A program made the translations under genes and the position numbers. Below the pieces are notes generated by a model. It was not told the origin of the DNA. It ran no database searches and saw only the letters and a program-made list of their open reading frames with translations. Positions 24,356-33,550 of a stretch of 64,000 nucleotides of DNA are shown piece by piece. Each line of letters starts with the position of its first letter. The first letter of the stretch is position 1. The stretch is taken from assembly GCF_002836735.1 (NCBI RefSeq), contig NZ_PJAS01000051.1, positions 124,001 to 188,000 on the forward strand, written 5' to 3'. Source of the stretch: Psychrobacter sp. 4Bb (GTDB taxonomy: Bacteria > Pseudomonadota > Gammaproteobacteria > Pseudomonadales > Moraxellaceae).

Positions 24356-27300
24356 ATGTTCACTATTATTCAGTCGCACCGTACCGAAAACCTCGTTGAT
24401 CAATTGCTTGTACAGTACCAGTCCAAGGGTCAGCCTGTTTTTGAGCCTTTTATTGTCATTGTACCGTCAATGGTATTGGGTGATTGGTTGGATAAAACTA
24501 TTGCTAGCCGTGCTGGTATTAGTACCTTGGTGCGTACTAAATTTTGGGGCCAGTATCAATGGACGCTGATGCAAGATGTATTGACCCGCCATAATGCATA
24601 CTTACTGGCGCAAAACCCTGAAGCGACAACTCTAAACGTGCCGGAAGTGGCGGTGTTGTCACCGACAGTAATGCAGTGGCGATTGTTTGGTTATTTGACT
24701 TATTATCAGGAGTCGATTGTTGCAGATGAAAAGCATCCAGTTCATCCATTGTTAGCGTCTTTGATTGATGACCCACAGGCAAGCGCTCAACAAGACAGCT
24801 TACAACAGGATAAGGCGCAACAAGATGCTCGCATTTGGCAGCTGGCAAGCGATTTGGCTAGGGTGTTTAACCGCTATTTGACTCACCGTGAGGATTGGTT
24901 GGCATTATGGTCGCAAAACAAGCCGTTGAACGTAAGTGAGTTGATAGCGGATAAAGACGCCTTATCCCTGCGCTTTGATAAGTATGCGCGCGGCACGCCT
25001 GAGTGGTTGGTCGACCATTATGTTGAGTTAGAAATTTCCCAACGTTTCTTGTGGTCGCATTTATTTGCTGATGTTCATCTACACCGTGTGGCACTGGAGC
25101 GTGCGTTCTGGTCAGCTTTAAAAGGTAACAAGGCGAATGAGCGCGATCAGTTGCCCAAAGTACTGCGTATATTTACCATTCAGCAATTGCCACAGACCGA
25201 GCTCGACTTTCTACAGCGCTTGTCGCAATACATGAATATCACGCTATTGCATTACAATCCATCAAAGCTGTTTTGGGCGGATATCGTTGATAAATCATGG
25301 TTACAGCGTCAGCAGATTATTAATCCTGAAAGTGTGTTCTTGCGTGATTATGGTCACAGTTTGCTATCGCGTTTGGGCAAGCAGTCGCGCGATGCGTTTG
25401 CGATGCTTGCCAATTTATCAGGTAATGAGCAATACGACGATGCGCTGGTAGAGTGGCAAGATAACTTTGATAATGGTGTAGATGATGCGCTCGTTCATGA
25501 CATGTATGAAAGTGTCGTCCCTGCTGAAGACGCTGTCAGTACTCAAGATGCGCAAGGTAACCTGAGCTTATTAAAACGTTTGCAAAATGATGTGTTGATG
25601 CTTGATGAGCAATCGACCCAGCAAGCAACGGCCGCTACAGTCTCACAAGCGGTAAGCAAGCAACTAGAGTCAAGCTTTGATGGAGATAAGCCAGCAACGG
25701 CTTGGTATGAAGATGAAGCGTTAGAGAATAAGCGCTTTGAGAAAGACCGTTTTTGGGCAATATCTTCCCAAGATAATAGCCTAAGCATTCATTCGTGTCA
25801 TAGTTTGCAGCGTCAGCTTGAAGTGTTGCGTATTATGATCGGCCGTTGGTTGAATGAACCTATCAAACTTGGTGAAAAGAAACGCCATATCTCGGACATT
25901 GTTGTACTGCTACCTGATGTTGAACGTCATCACGCATTGATTGGGTCTATCTTCGTCAATGGTAAGGGTCAAGACGGTTTGACTTTGCCTGCTAAAGTGA
26001 CTGGTGTTGTTGATGCCGATATTCGCCAGTTATGGGAAGCCATTATCGGTTTTTACAAACTATTGGGTAGCCATAGTGCCCGTTTTGAAGCAGCTGAAGT
26101 CTTAGACTGGCTCATGTTACCGCCTTTATTTGAAAGCTTTGGACTGACTCATGAGCAGATGAGCCGTGGCTGTGACTTGTTGGTAGAGGCGGGCTTTATT
26201 CGCGGTTTTGACGAGCTTCATCTTAAGCAAACTTTAGACAGTAATGATTACGACTATCGCTTTAGCTTTGCACAAGCACTAGACAGATTAACTTTAGGTC
26301 TGGTCATGCCAGAAGCTGAGTTGAGCGACTGCTTATATGCTCTAAATGACGATGAATGGCCAAGCACTGCGTTACCAGAAATGACCTTGCCGTTACCACA
26401 AGTGAGCCTAAATGATGCGCTGATTGTTGAAGCGCTTTGCCGTATTTATACTGGCTTGGTTGCACGACGTGATGATCATACACAAAAAATGAAAGCGGAA
26501 GATTGGCTCGATCAGATTGAGACACAAGTTATCCATCGCTACTTTGGCGATGTGGATCAAACACGTACCATGCGCGCCATTTACAACGCGATGAATGGCT
26601 TTAAATCAAGTCTGCGAGCCAATCGTCACTATAGGCAGTACGCTAGTGGTGATGTCGACAACAGAGAAGTGGAGCAAAGGCTGGCAGGTGTGGAGCAATT
26701 GCCGCTCAAGCTGAGCTTTATGCTAGACAGTATCGAAAACGAGCTTGAGAGTCAGCAGGTCAGTGCGGAGCCGACGGGTGTGATTACCTTTGGTCGATTC
26801 GGTGCACTAAGAAACGTGCCTTTTGAGCTGGTGGTGATGCTCAATATGGATCTCTCTGAGTTTCCTGGGCGTGATCGTGACAACCGCTATGATTTGATGA
26901 AAGCGACCAATGCACGCCGCGGTGACAGAGTTAGTGAAGATGATGACAACGGTGCATTTTTAGATGCACTACTGTGCGCGCGTAGTGCATGCTGGATGTT
27001 CTACAATGGCCAAAGCTTGACGGACACTCATGAGCATCTGCCAGCCAACCCAGTGAGCGAGCTATTGCAGTTTTTGCAAGGCGAGGTGCAATGGCAGGTG
27101 AACTCGCTTGAGACATTACCCGAGAATATTGATCCGACTACCGAGAGTCTCAAGCGCTATTTGCCTAAATTGATTAAGCAGTGGTTGGTGACTGAGCATC
27201 CTGCACTCCCTTTCCATGAGAGTCTGTTTGAGACAGAAATCGAAGGCACTGATGTTTTTGAGCAAGTGTCTCCTGATATTGATGACAATGCTAATGCCAA

Positions 27301-28858
27301 TGCCAACGTTAATATCAATGCTCAGGTTACCAGCCCTTTCGATATGATTGATGAGCTGGATACTTTATTAAATACAGCCATGCGCAAAACCAAACTGGCT
27401 CAGAAAAAACAGTTTCCGCCTGCGCCGCTTTGGCAAGCGGTGTTTGACACATTAAAAGGTCGAGTATCTAGTGAGCATAAAGAGTTGGTGGGCTTACCTA
27501 CGAAGGCGCAGTATGAGTCAATCGCTCAGGTGTTGGGTCAAGGCTTAGGCCAGCTAGGGCAAGTAGACAATCAAACCTTGTCTGCATTGGTCGAACTATT
27601 GGCGCTAGATATAGCTGTTGATGCTAGCGACGTCAGTGGTATGACAGAGGCATTATCTGATAGCATATTTAATGTTAGTGAGATAGATATTGAAGGGGCA
27701 TTGGCTTACCAAGTACGCCATCCTGCCAAAGCGTTCTTACGGTCTCAAAAGGTGCATGTGGTACAAGGTGAAGAAGCACTGTCGCATCAAGAGCCGCTAT
27801 TTCTAAACAGTTTAACTACCTATCAAATCAAAGATCATTTGATTAAGCAATTGGTCGCCGATGAGACTAAGGCCAATGGCGGTGATACAACTGCTGAAAC
27901 CACTACGCCAATCCTGATGTATCAAAAAATCATGCCCGCTGGAGTCGCTCGCCAAACTACATTACCCAAACAACAAAAGAAGCTACAACAGCAATGTTTA
28001 GAGTTTAAAGAGCAGTTAATGGCTAATGGCTTTGACGAAAGCAGTATTCTCAACGAGAGTACGGCAGATATCAGCAGTGTATTACAGCTACTGACCCCAA
28101 CCGCCGAATATCCTGTTCAGATAGAGCTAAAAAATATACTGAATAACACTGATAATAATTCAAAAGACCAGACAGATATAGAGGGTATAGAAACACTGCT
28201 TAAGCTGTTGCCGAAAATCATTAAGATCAAAGGCTCAGTACCAATATTAGCCCCCATATCAATTATTCAGGCGGGCGTGCCTTATGCTAAGCAATCACCC
28301 AAGCAGTGGTTAAACATATTGCCCAATTCTGCCAGCCCTAGGCATTTACTCAAGTTTTGGTTGTCACATTTGTATTGGCAAGTGGCTAGACGTACCACTG
28401 CCGAGCAAGTAGTATTAAATGATGGCGTGAGTATTTGGCGCTTTAATAAGCCCAGCTCACAAGTCAAAAAGTATGACAAGGTCATCACATTTAAACTGAG
28501 CCCGATTGTGTATGAAGATGCTGTGATTGAGCTGATAAAATGGGCTGTTTTTGGTAAGTTAACGGGTCAAGTGCCCATTACGTTATTACCAGAATATGCA
28601 CTTAACTACCTTGATAAGTATCTAGAGCATGAAGAAGGTGACAGCAACCGCTACTGGCCAAAACGAGCCGACTTCTCAGACTGGTTAAGACCTAACTACA
28701 ACTCAGACACGGTATACGATACTTGCTCGCAGCATACTATTTGGCAGTACGTACTACGAGACCAAGATGCATTCAAAGCGCTATCGGCAGCGTTGACTAC
28801 ATTAGCCCAACCATTATACGCGCCGATGTTTGATGCGTTAACTAACTTAGATAGTTAG
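24356..28858 (+). CDS. recC: RecC, exonuclease V gamma subunit
   Basis: A subunit of RecBCD that recognises Chi and splits the duplex ahead of the motors. The start is the ATG at 24356 (MFTIIQSHRTENLVDQL), matching the MFTVYHSN-type beginning of E. coli RecC; a TTG two codons earlier is less likely. At 1500 aa it is much longer than E. coli RecC (1122 aa). Family blocks: EPFIVIVPSMVLGDWLD, FGQ/WGQYQW-type segments, SIHSCHSLQRQLEVLRIMI (about 477-495), ADIRQLW, GVITFGRFGALRNVPFELV and NMDLSEFPGRDRDNRYDLM. Extra length comes from acidic insertions, one with an Ala/Asn repeat (27285-27322). Genes recC, recB and recD follow with 60-80 bp gaps. Confidence 0.95.
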   Translation: MFTIIQSHRTENLVDQLLVQYQSKGQPVFEPFIVIVPSMVLGDWLDKTIASRAGISTLVRTKFWGQYQWTLMQDVLTRHNAYLLAQNPEATTLNVPEVAVLSPTVMQWRLFGYLTYYQESIVADEKHPVHPLLASLIDDPQASAQQDSLQQDKAQQDARIWQLASDLARVFNRYLTHREDWLALWSQNKPLNVSELIADKDALSLRFDKYARGTPEWLVDHYVELEISQRFLWSHLFADVHLHRVALERAFWSALKGNKANERDQLPKVLRIFTIQQLPQTELDFLQRLSQYMNITLLHYNPSKLFWADIVDKSWLQRQQIINPESVFLRDYGHSLLSRLGKQSRDAFAMLANLSGNEQYDDALVEWQDNFDNGVDDALVHDMYESVVPAEDAVSTQDAQGNLSLLKRLQNDVLMLDEQSTQQATAATVSQAVSKQLESSFDGDKPATAWYEDEALENKRFEKDRFWAISSQDNSLSIHSCHSLQRQLEVLRIMIGRWLNEPIKLGEKKRHISDIVVLLPDVERHHALIGSIFVNGKGQDGLTLPAKVTGVVDADIRQLWEAIIGFYKLLGSHSARFEAAEVLDWLMLPPLFESFGLTHEQMSRGCDLLVEAGFIRGFDELHLKQTLDSNDYDYRFSFAQALDRLTLGLVMPEAELSDCLYALNDDEWPSTALPEMTLPLPQVSLNDALIVEALCRIYTGLVARRDDHTQKMKAEDWLDQIETQVIHRYFGDVDQTRTMRAIYNAMNGFKSSLRANRHYRQYASGDVDNREVEQRLAGVEQLPLKLSFMLDSIENELESQQVSAEPTGVITFGRFGALRNVPFELVVMLNMDLSEFPGRDRDNRYDLMKATNARRGDRVSEDDDNGAFLDALLCARSACWMFYNGQSLTDTHEHLPANPVSELLQFLQGEVQWQVNSLETLPENIDPTTESLKRYLPKLIKQWLVTEHPALPFHESLFETEIEGTDVFEQVSPDIDDNANANANVNINAQVTSPFDMIDELDTLLNTAMRKTKLAQKKQFPPAPLWQAVFDTLKGRVSSEHKELVGLPTKAQYESIAQVLGQGLGQLGQVDNQTLSALVELLALDIAVDASDVSGMTEALSDSIFNVSEIDIEGALAYQVRHPAKAFLRSQKVHVVQGEEALSHQEPLFLNSLTTYQIKDHLIKQLVADETKANGGDTTAETTTPILMYQKIMPAGVARQTTLPKQQKKLQQQCLEFKEQLMANGFDESSILNESTADISSVLQLLTPTAEYPVQIELKNILNNTDNNSKDQTDIEGIETLLKLLPKIIKIKGSVPILAPISIIQAGVPYAKQSPKQWLNILPNSASPRHLLKFWLSHLYWQVARRTTAEQVVLNDGVSIWRFNKPSSQVKKYDKVITFKLSPIVYEDAVIELIKWAVFGKLTGQVPITLLPEYALNYLDKYLEHEEGDSNRYWPKRADFSDWLRPNYNSDTVYDTCSQHTIWQYVLRDQDAFKALSAALTTLAQPLYAPMFDALTNLDS
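27285..27322. repeat. Short in-frame (Asn-Ala/Val) tandem repeat in recC
   Basis: Imperfect hexamer repeats of the AATGCT/AATGCC type encode alternating Asn and Ala/Val/Ile residues (NANANANVNINA) in a hydrophilic insertion of RecC. This is slippage-prone sequence, and the unit keeps the frame. Confidence 0.7.
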
Positions 28859-28934
28859 CCAGTTATTTAGAACAGCCTCTAATTAGTTTTTGCTATTTTG
28901 TTTTGATAAATAATAATTAAAAGTATGCGCCCAT

Positions 28935-31900
28935 ATGACAGACCTTAGCGATCCAACCAGTACCATTGACTTGTCTACACAACCGAATTTATTTGATAAA
29001 TATTCAGATGAACTGACTTTATCTGCTGTGCCTGAGCGTAAAAATGATGTCATACCGGCAGTTGAGGTTGATCTAACGGGCAAACACCTAATTGAAGCCT
29101 CAGCGGGCACGGGCAAAACTTGGACGTTGACCGGTATCGTGCTGCGCCTACTAATCGAAGCGCGACGTGCACCAGAGCAAATCATTGCCACGACTTTTAC
29201 ACGAGCCGCCGCTGCTGAAATGCGTCAACGTATTCATGATCGTTTGGTAGATTTTTATCAATTATTACAATGGGTTAATAGCCTAAGTGCTGATACTGGC
29301 AATAAAGAGAGTCTCTATCCCAACATGTTGCAAGTCATGCCTGAGGGTAATAAAGACGCACAAGCAGGCAGTAATTCAGACGTAGACGCAAACGTTGAAA
29401 CAGATATTGACGATTTAAATCAAGACCTTGCTGCTGATAAGCAAGCGGCGGCAGAGAAACGTAAACAAGCAAAAAAAGACCGCGAAGATTGGTTGGTTAA
29501 TCAGGCCAAATATGTGCGCTTAGATAGCATCATGCAAGATCCTATTAACTTGCATCTCGTCGGCTATTTGCTAGATCACGTGTACAGTTACCCCATGGCG
29601 GAAGCTATTAGGCGTACGGCACTGGTACTAACCACATTGGATAAGCTGTTTGTAGGCACGCTCGATAGCTTGGCGCAAAAATGGCTGACGGAGTACAGTA
29701 GCGAAACTGGTCACCAGCAGGGTATGGGGATTATTGAAGACAGCAGTATTGAACAGGTGACTGACAGTATTATCCATGATGAGCTGCGTCAGTTTCAGAG
29801 CCGCTTATACTATGAGCAGCCTAAACTTTACGCGCTGATGGATCAGCAGGGTAAGCTGACTGCAGTTGGCGATCATAAGAAATATGTGACTCGCTCGCTT
29901 AATTTTATCTCTGCGCCGATTGATGAGATAAGGATTGAGAAAGGCTTTGATTTTGATGCATACGAAAAACTAATTAATGAGTTTTCTCAGTTAGATTTAG
30001 TAGATATCCAGCCTTATTTAAATCCTGATTATAGAAAGTCTCAAGGATTCCGTGGTGGTTCTAATTTAACCAAACAGTTTGATGCCATTATCGAGGTGCA
30101 TCAAAAGATATCGCAGTATCAGCTGACATTTAATAGCTATTTAAATGAAAGCGAGAATAAGATTCTGACATCATTGCAGGATTCTAGATATCCCGATGAA
30201 GATGGCAAAATTAAGAACTTTAATAAGAATAAAGAAAAAGAGCATCAGACACTTTTTGAGTTAGAGACCATTAGTAAGTTAATGGCGATCTTAGACATGC
30301 TTGATAGTTTAAATCAGCATATTTTGTTGGTATTGGCCAATCTTAACCGTCATATTGTGCTGGCTGTGCGTAATAGACTGCCAGTTATTTTAGAAGAGCG
30401 CGGCGAGACGACCTTTAGTTTGCAGATGGTACGCTTAAACCAAGCATTAACTGGTCGTCAAGGAGATAAGCTGGCGCGTTATATTCGTCATCACTATCCT
30501 GTGGCGCTGATTGACGAGTCGCAAGATATCAATGGCGAGCAAGCCATTATGATTGAAAGCATTTACTTGCCAAAGAATAAGCGTAAACAGTCGGACAATG
30601 ACAAGCAGTCAACCACTAAAAAAGCCAATCATGAGTTTCTGCTATTGGTTGGCGATCCCAAACAGGCTATTTATGGGTTTCGTGGTGGCGATGTGGCCAA
30701 CTATAATTATATGAAAGCCCAGTTTGACAAGAGTACGCTTTGGACACTTGATATCAATCGCCGTTCTAATGCGGGTGTGATTAACGCATTGAACTGCTGG
30801 TTTGGTATGGCTGATGCCACAACTGCTGAGAATAAGCTGTCGCAGCTAGGTACTGGCATTCATTACCAACATATCAAAGCGGCAAAACCGGAATATGAGC
30901 TGTCTTGGTTTAATGCGTTAGATAGGCTGGATGATGTGCTAGTGACAGAAGTGCTTTCTGCTCAGCCAGTGAGCCTATTGCACCTGCCTTATGACAAGGA
31001 CAAAGAATTTGATTATGATGAGCATGAAATAACAGCTCGCCATATAGCCACTTTGCTCAGTAGTGGTCAGACGCTAAAAGGTAAGCCGATACAGCCCAGT
31101 GATATTGGGGTGCTGGCACGTGCCAAAAAAGATCTGAAAAGGGTCGAAGACGAGCTGGTAAAACTGAATGTGCCGACTTTGACCACCAGTGACGTCAGCA
31201 TCTTTGAGACTATTATGGCAGAAGATGTGGCAGCATTGCTGAGTGCCATGCTATACCCGTATCGTCATGACATGATTAATCGGGTATTGACCAGTCATCT
31301 ATATGGACTGAGTATCAAAAACATCAAAGCCATGATGACGGATCATGAGTCAGGCATTACCGAAGGTAGCAGTGCACCAAGCGCCCATTCACAAAATTCT
31401 AATTCGAAAGTCTTCTCAGCGAATGAAGCTACTAATACTAAAAAAAGCTATCAAGACTTTATTACTTATCTAAAAGAAGGGGCACAGCGTTGGCAGCACT
31501 TTGGCATATTATCAGCGCTACATTATTTATTAGATAAAAGCCCTGTGCAGCCGCAAGGTGTTTGGCAAGCCTTAGCTGCGCATCCAGAAGGTGACCGTCA
31601 TATCATGGACTTGCGTCATGTAATGGACATTTTGGCGCAGTATGGCTTAGGCATGGGTGAGTATGAGTTGCTGGCGTGGTTCAGACAGCAGATAGATACA
31701 GCACCCAACAGTGATTGGGCTAAGCAATATCCGCTACCGACAGAGTCTGGTGTGCAATTGATGACCATTCATAAGTCAAAAGGGCTTGAGTTCCCTATTG
31801 TCTATGTATTGGGAATGGGTGATGCCAGTAGGAAGTCTGGGAATAAGGAAGACTATGGGCTGTATCTATATAACGTGCAACAAGCGCCTTCAGCGCTAGT

Positions 31901-33476
31901 GTGGCAGTCGATAGAAGTACAGCAGCCGATAGACAGTCAATCGACGGGAAATCAGCGCCGCTTCTCACCATTGCAAGGCTCTGCTACTGTCGAGGATTAT
32001 TATACTGATATCGAAACACAAGAAGGTTTTGATGAGATAAGACGGCTTGGCTATGTGGCATTTACTCGAGCCAGTGAGCAGCTTTATGTTGTGCTGCGAG
32101 ATCCGAGTAACAAGACAGGGTTTGAGCTAAAGCCAGTGTTTTATTGGTTTGAATCGCCAGAAGCAAAGTTTGAGCTACCAGATAGACTCAAAGGCATTGT
32201 AGGCATGCTCAGAGGTCATAAAGTTAATGAGTTTTATGACAATAATTACGCAAACAACAATGCTAACTCAGCAGGCGTAAATGACAGTGCTCAGCTAGCC
32301 GCAACCAAACCAAGTGCTCATAAGCCTACAACAGAGGCTATTAAGTACGCGCCATTTTCTGAGGTGATGAAAACCAATTATTTTTATGGTTGGGCTAAGA
32401 CTAGCTTTACCGCCTTAGCGCGTCAGCTAGATGAATCTACACAAGCAATGGCGATAGTGGATGAGCGTATTGATGATGCGATAGACATTGATATGACGGA
32501 GTCTTCAGTTTCAGACCTCTCTTTACTTAATAACGGTGAGTCTCTCGAACAAGACGGTGAACTAAGCCTCAAGGTAGAAGATGATATCCGCTTTACCTTT
32601 GTAAAAGGTGCCAATGCCGGTACGTTTTTGCATGAGATATTTGAACAAATAGATTTCACTAATAAAGCCCAGTGGCCTCAGGTTATTGATAGAGCGATTA
32701 GTAGCTATCAGTTGCCGCTGATATATAGCAGTGCGGAACAGCAGAGCCGCAGATCCCAAGGCAAAAAACAAAGAGATAGTGATGGGTTTGATCTTGAGTC
32801 AATAGATACAACGAAGCATGAGGCATTAGTTAATTGGATTGAAGAAGTGCTGCATGCGCCACTATTGGCCTCCAATCAACCCTTGATTGCTCTTGATAAA
32901 GGTAAGCGATTTGCCGAGTTAGAGTTCAATATGGGGTTGTCAGAGAATTTTAAAGCACAGGATATTAGTAAGCTTTTTCAACGGTATTTACCTGACGAGG
33001 CAGATAAACACGTTACTCTAGTGCCACAAAATAAAGCACATCTGTATCGTTATCTGCGTGGTGAGATTGACTTGGTGTATGAGCATGCTGGCAAGTATTA
33101 TGTGGTCGATTATAAGAGTAACTTTCTAGGAAATAGCCTAAGTGACTACAATGAAGATACCCTCAAGAAAGCAATGTCTAAAGCAGGGTACTGGCTACAA
33201 GCAGCAATCTATCAAGTAGCATTACATCGATTTCTTGCCATGAGAATCAGTGATTATACGGGTAACGAAGATAAATATTTAGGCGCTGTAGAGTACGTAT
33301 TTTTACGCGGTGTGTATGACCCGAATGCTCAGGCAGCTACTATGCCTACATCGCAAGATGTGGTTCAGTCTAATCACGATAACTTGAGCGATAAAAGTTG
33401 TTATGGACTGGTTACTTGGGATATTCCCATTGCATTCATTAAAGGTCTAGATGCCTTGTTTGGCCTGCCTGATTAA
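28935..33476 (+). CDS. recB: RecB, exonuclease V beta subunit (helicase-nuclease)
   Basis: A 1513-aa 3'-5' helicase and nuclease (E. coli RecB 1180 aa). The UvrD-type helicase begins with the Walker A EASAGTGKTWTLTG (54-67), then TFTRAAAAEMRQR (motif Ia), LIDESQDING (Walker B), VGDPKQAIYGFRGGD (motif III), TIHKSKGLEFPIVYVLGM (motif V) and GYVAFTRASEQLYVVL (motif VI). The C-terminal nuclease carries RGEIDLVYEHAGKYYVVDYKSN with the catalytic D-x12-D-x-K, so both activities look intact. A charged insertion of about 50 residues (130-180, KQAAAEKRKQAKKDRE) sits after motif Ia, and others occur in the middle and before the nuclease. Confidence 0.96.
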   Translation: MTDLSDPTSTIDLSTQPNLFDKYSDELTLSAVPERKNDVIPAVEVDLTGKHLIEASAGTGKTWTLTGIVLRLLIEARRAPEQIIATTFTRAAAAEMRQRIHDRLVDFYQLLQWVNSLSADTGNKESLYPNMLQVMPEGNKDAQAGSNSDVDANVETDIDDLNQDLAADKQAAAEKRKQAKKDREDWLVNQAKYVRLDSIMQDPINLHLVGYLLDHVYSYPMAEAIRRTALVLTTLDKLFVGTLDSLAQKWLTEYSSETGHQQGMGIIEDSSIEQVTDSIIHDELRQFQSRLYYEQPKLYALMDQQGKLTAVGDHKKYVTRSLNFISAPIDEIRIEKGFDFDAYEKLINEFSQLDLVDIQPYLNPDYRKSQGFRGGSNLTKQFDAIIEVHQKISQYQLTFNSYLNESENKILTSLQDSRYPDEDGKIKNFNKNKEKEHQTLFELETISKLMAILDMLDSLNQHILLVLANLNRHIVLAVRNRLPVILEERGETTFSLQMVRLNQALTGRQGDKLARYIRHHYPVALIDESQDINGEQAIMIESIYLPKNKRKQSDNDKQSTTKKANHEFLLLVGDPKQAIYGFRGGDVANYNYMKAQFDKSTLWTLDINRRSNAGVINALNCWFGMADATTAENKLSQLGTGIHYQHIKAAKPEYELSWFNALDRLDDVLVTEVLSAQPVSLLHLPYDKDKEFDYDEHEITARHIATLLSSGQTLKGKPIQPSDIGVLARAKKDLKRVEDELVKLNVPTLTTSDVSIFETIMAEDVAALLSAMLYPYRHDMINRVLTSHLYGLSIKNIKAMMTDHESGITEGSSAPSAHSQNSNSKVFSANEATNTKKSYQDFITYLKEGAQRWQHFGILSALHYLLDKSPVQPQGVWQALAAHPEGDRHIMDLRHVMDILAQYGLGMGEYELLAWFRQQIDTAPNSDWAKQYPLPTESGVQLMTIHKSKGLEFPIVYVLGMGDASRKSGNKEDYGLYLYNVQQAPSALVWQSIEVQQPIDSQSTGNQRRFSPLQGSATVEDYYTDIETQEGFDEIRRLGYVAFTRASEQLYVVLRDPSNKTGFELKPVFYWFESPEAKFELPDRLKGIVGMLRGHKVNEFYDNNYANNNANSAGVNDSAQLAATKPSAHKPTTEAIKYAPFSEVMKTNYFYGWAKTSFTALARQLDESTQAMAIVDERIDDAIDIDMTESSVSDLSLLNNGESLEQDGELSLKVEDDIRFTFVKGANAGTFLHEIFEQIDFTNKAQWPQVIDRAISSYQLPLIYSSAEQQSRRSQGKKQRDSDGFDLESIDTTKHEALVNWIEEVLHAPLLASNQPLIALDKGKRFAELEFNMGLSENFKAQDISKLFQRYLPDEADKHVTLVPQNKAHLYRYLRGEIDLVYEHAGKYYVVDYKSNFLGNSLSDYNEDTLKKAMSKAGYWLQAAIYQVALHRFLAMRISDYTGNEDKYLGAVEYVFLRGVYDPNAQAATMPTSQDVVQSNHDNLSDKSCYGLVTWDIPIAFIKGLDALFGLPD

Positions 33477-33550
33477 TAAACCTTATATAGCAATTAGATA
33501 GATAAAAATTTTTATGGCAGTTAATCAGATTAAAAAGAGATAAATATACG

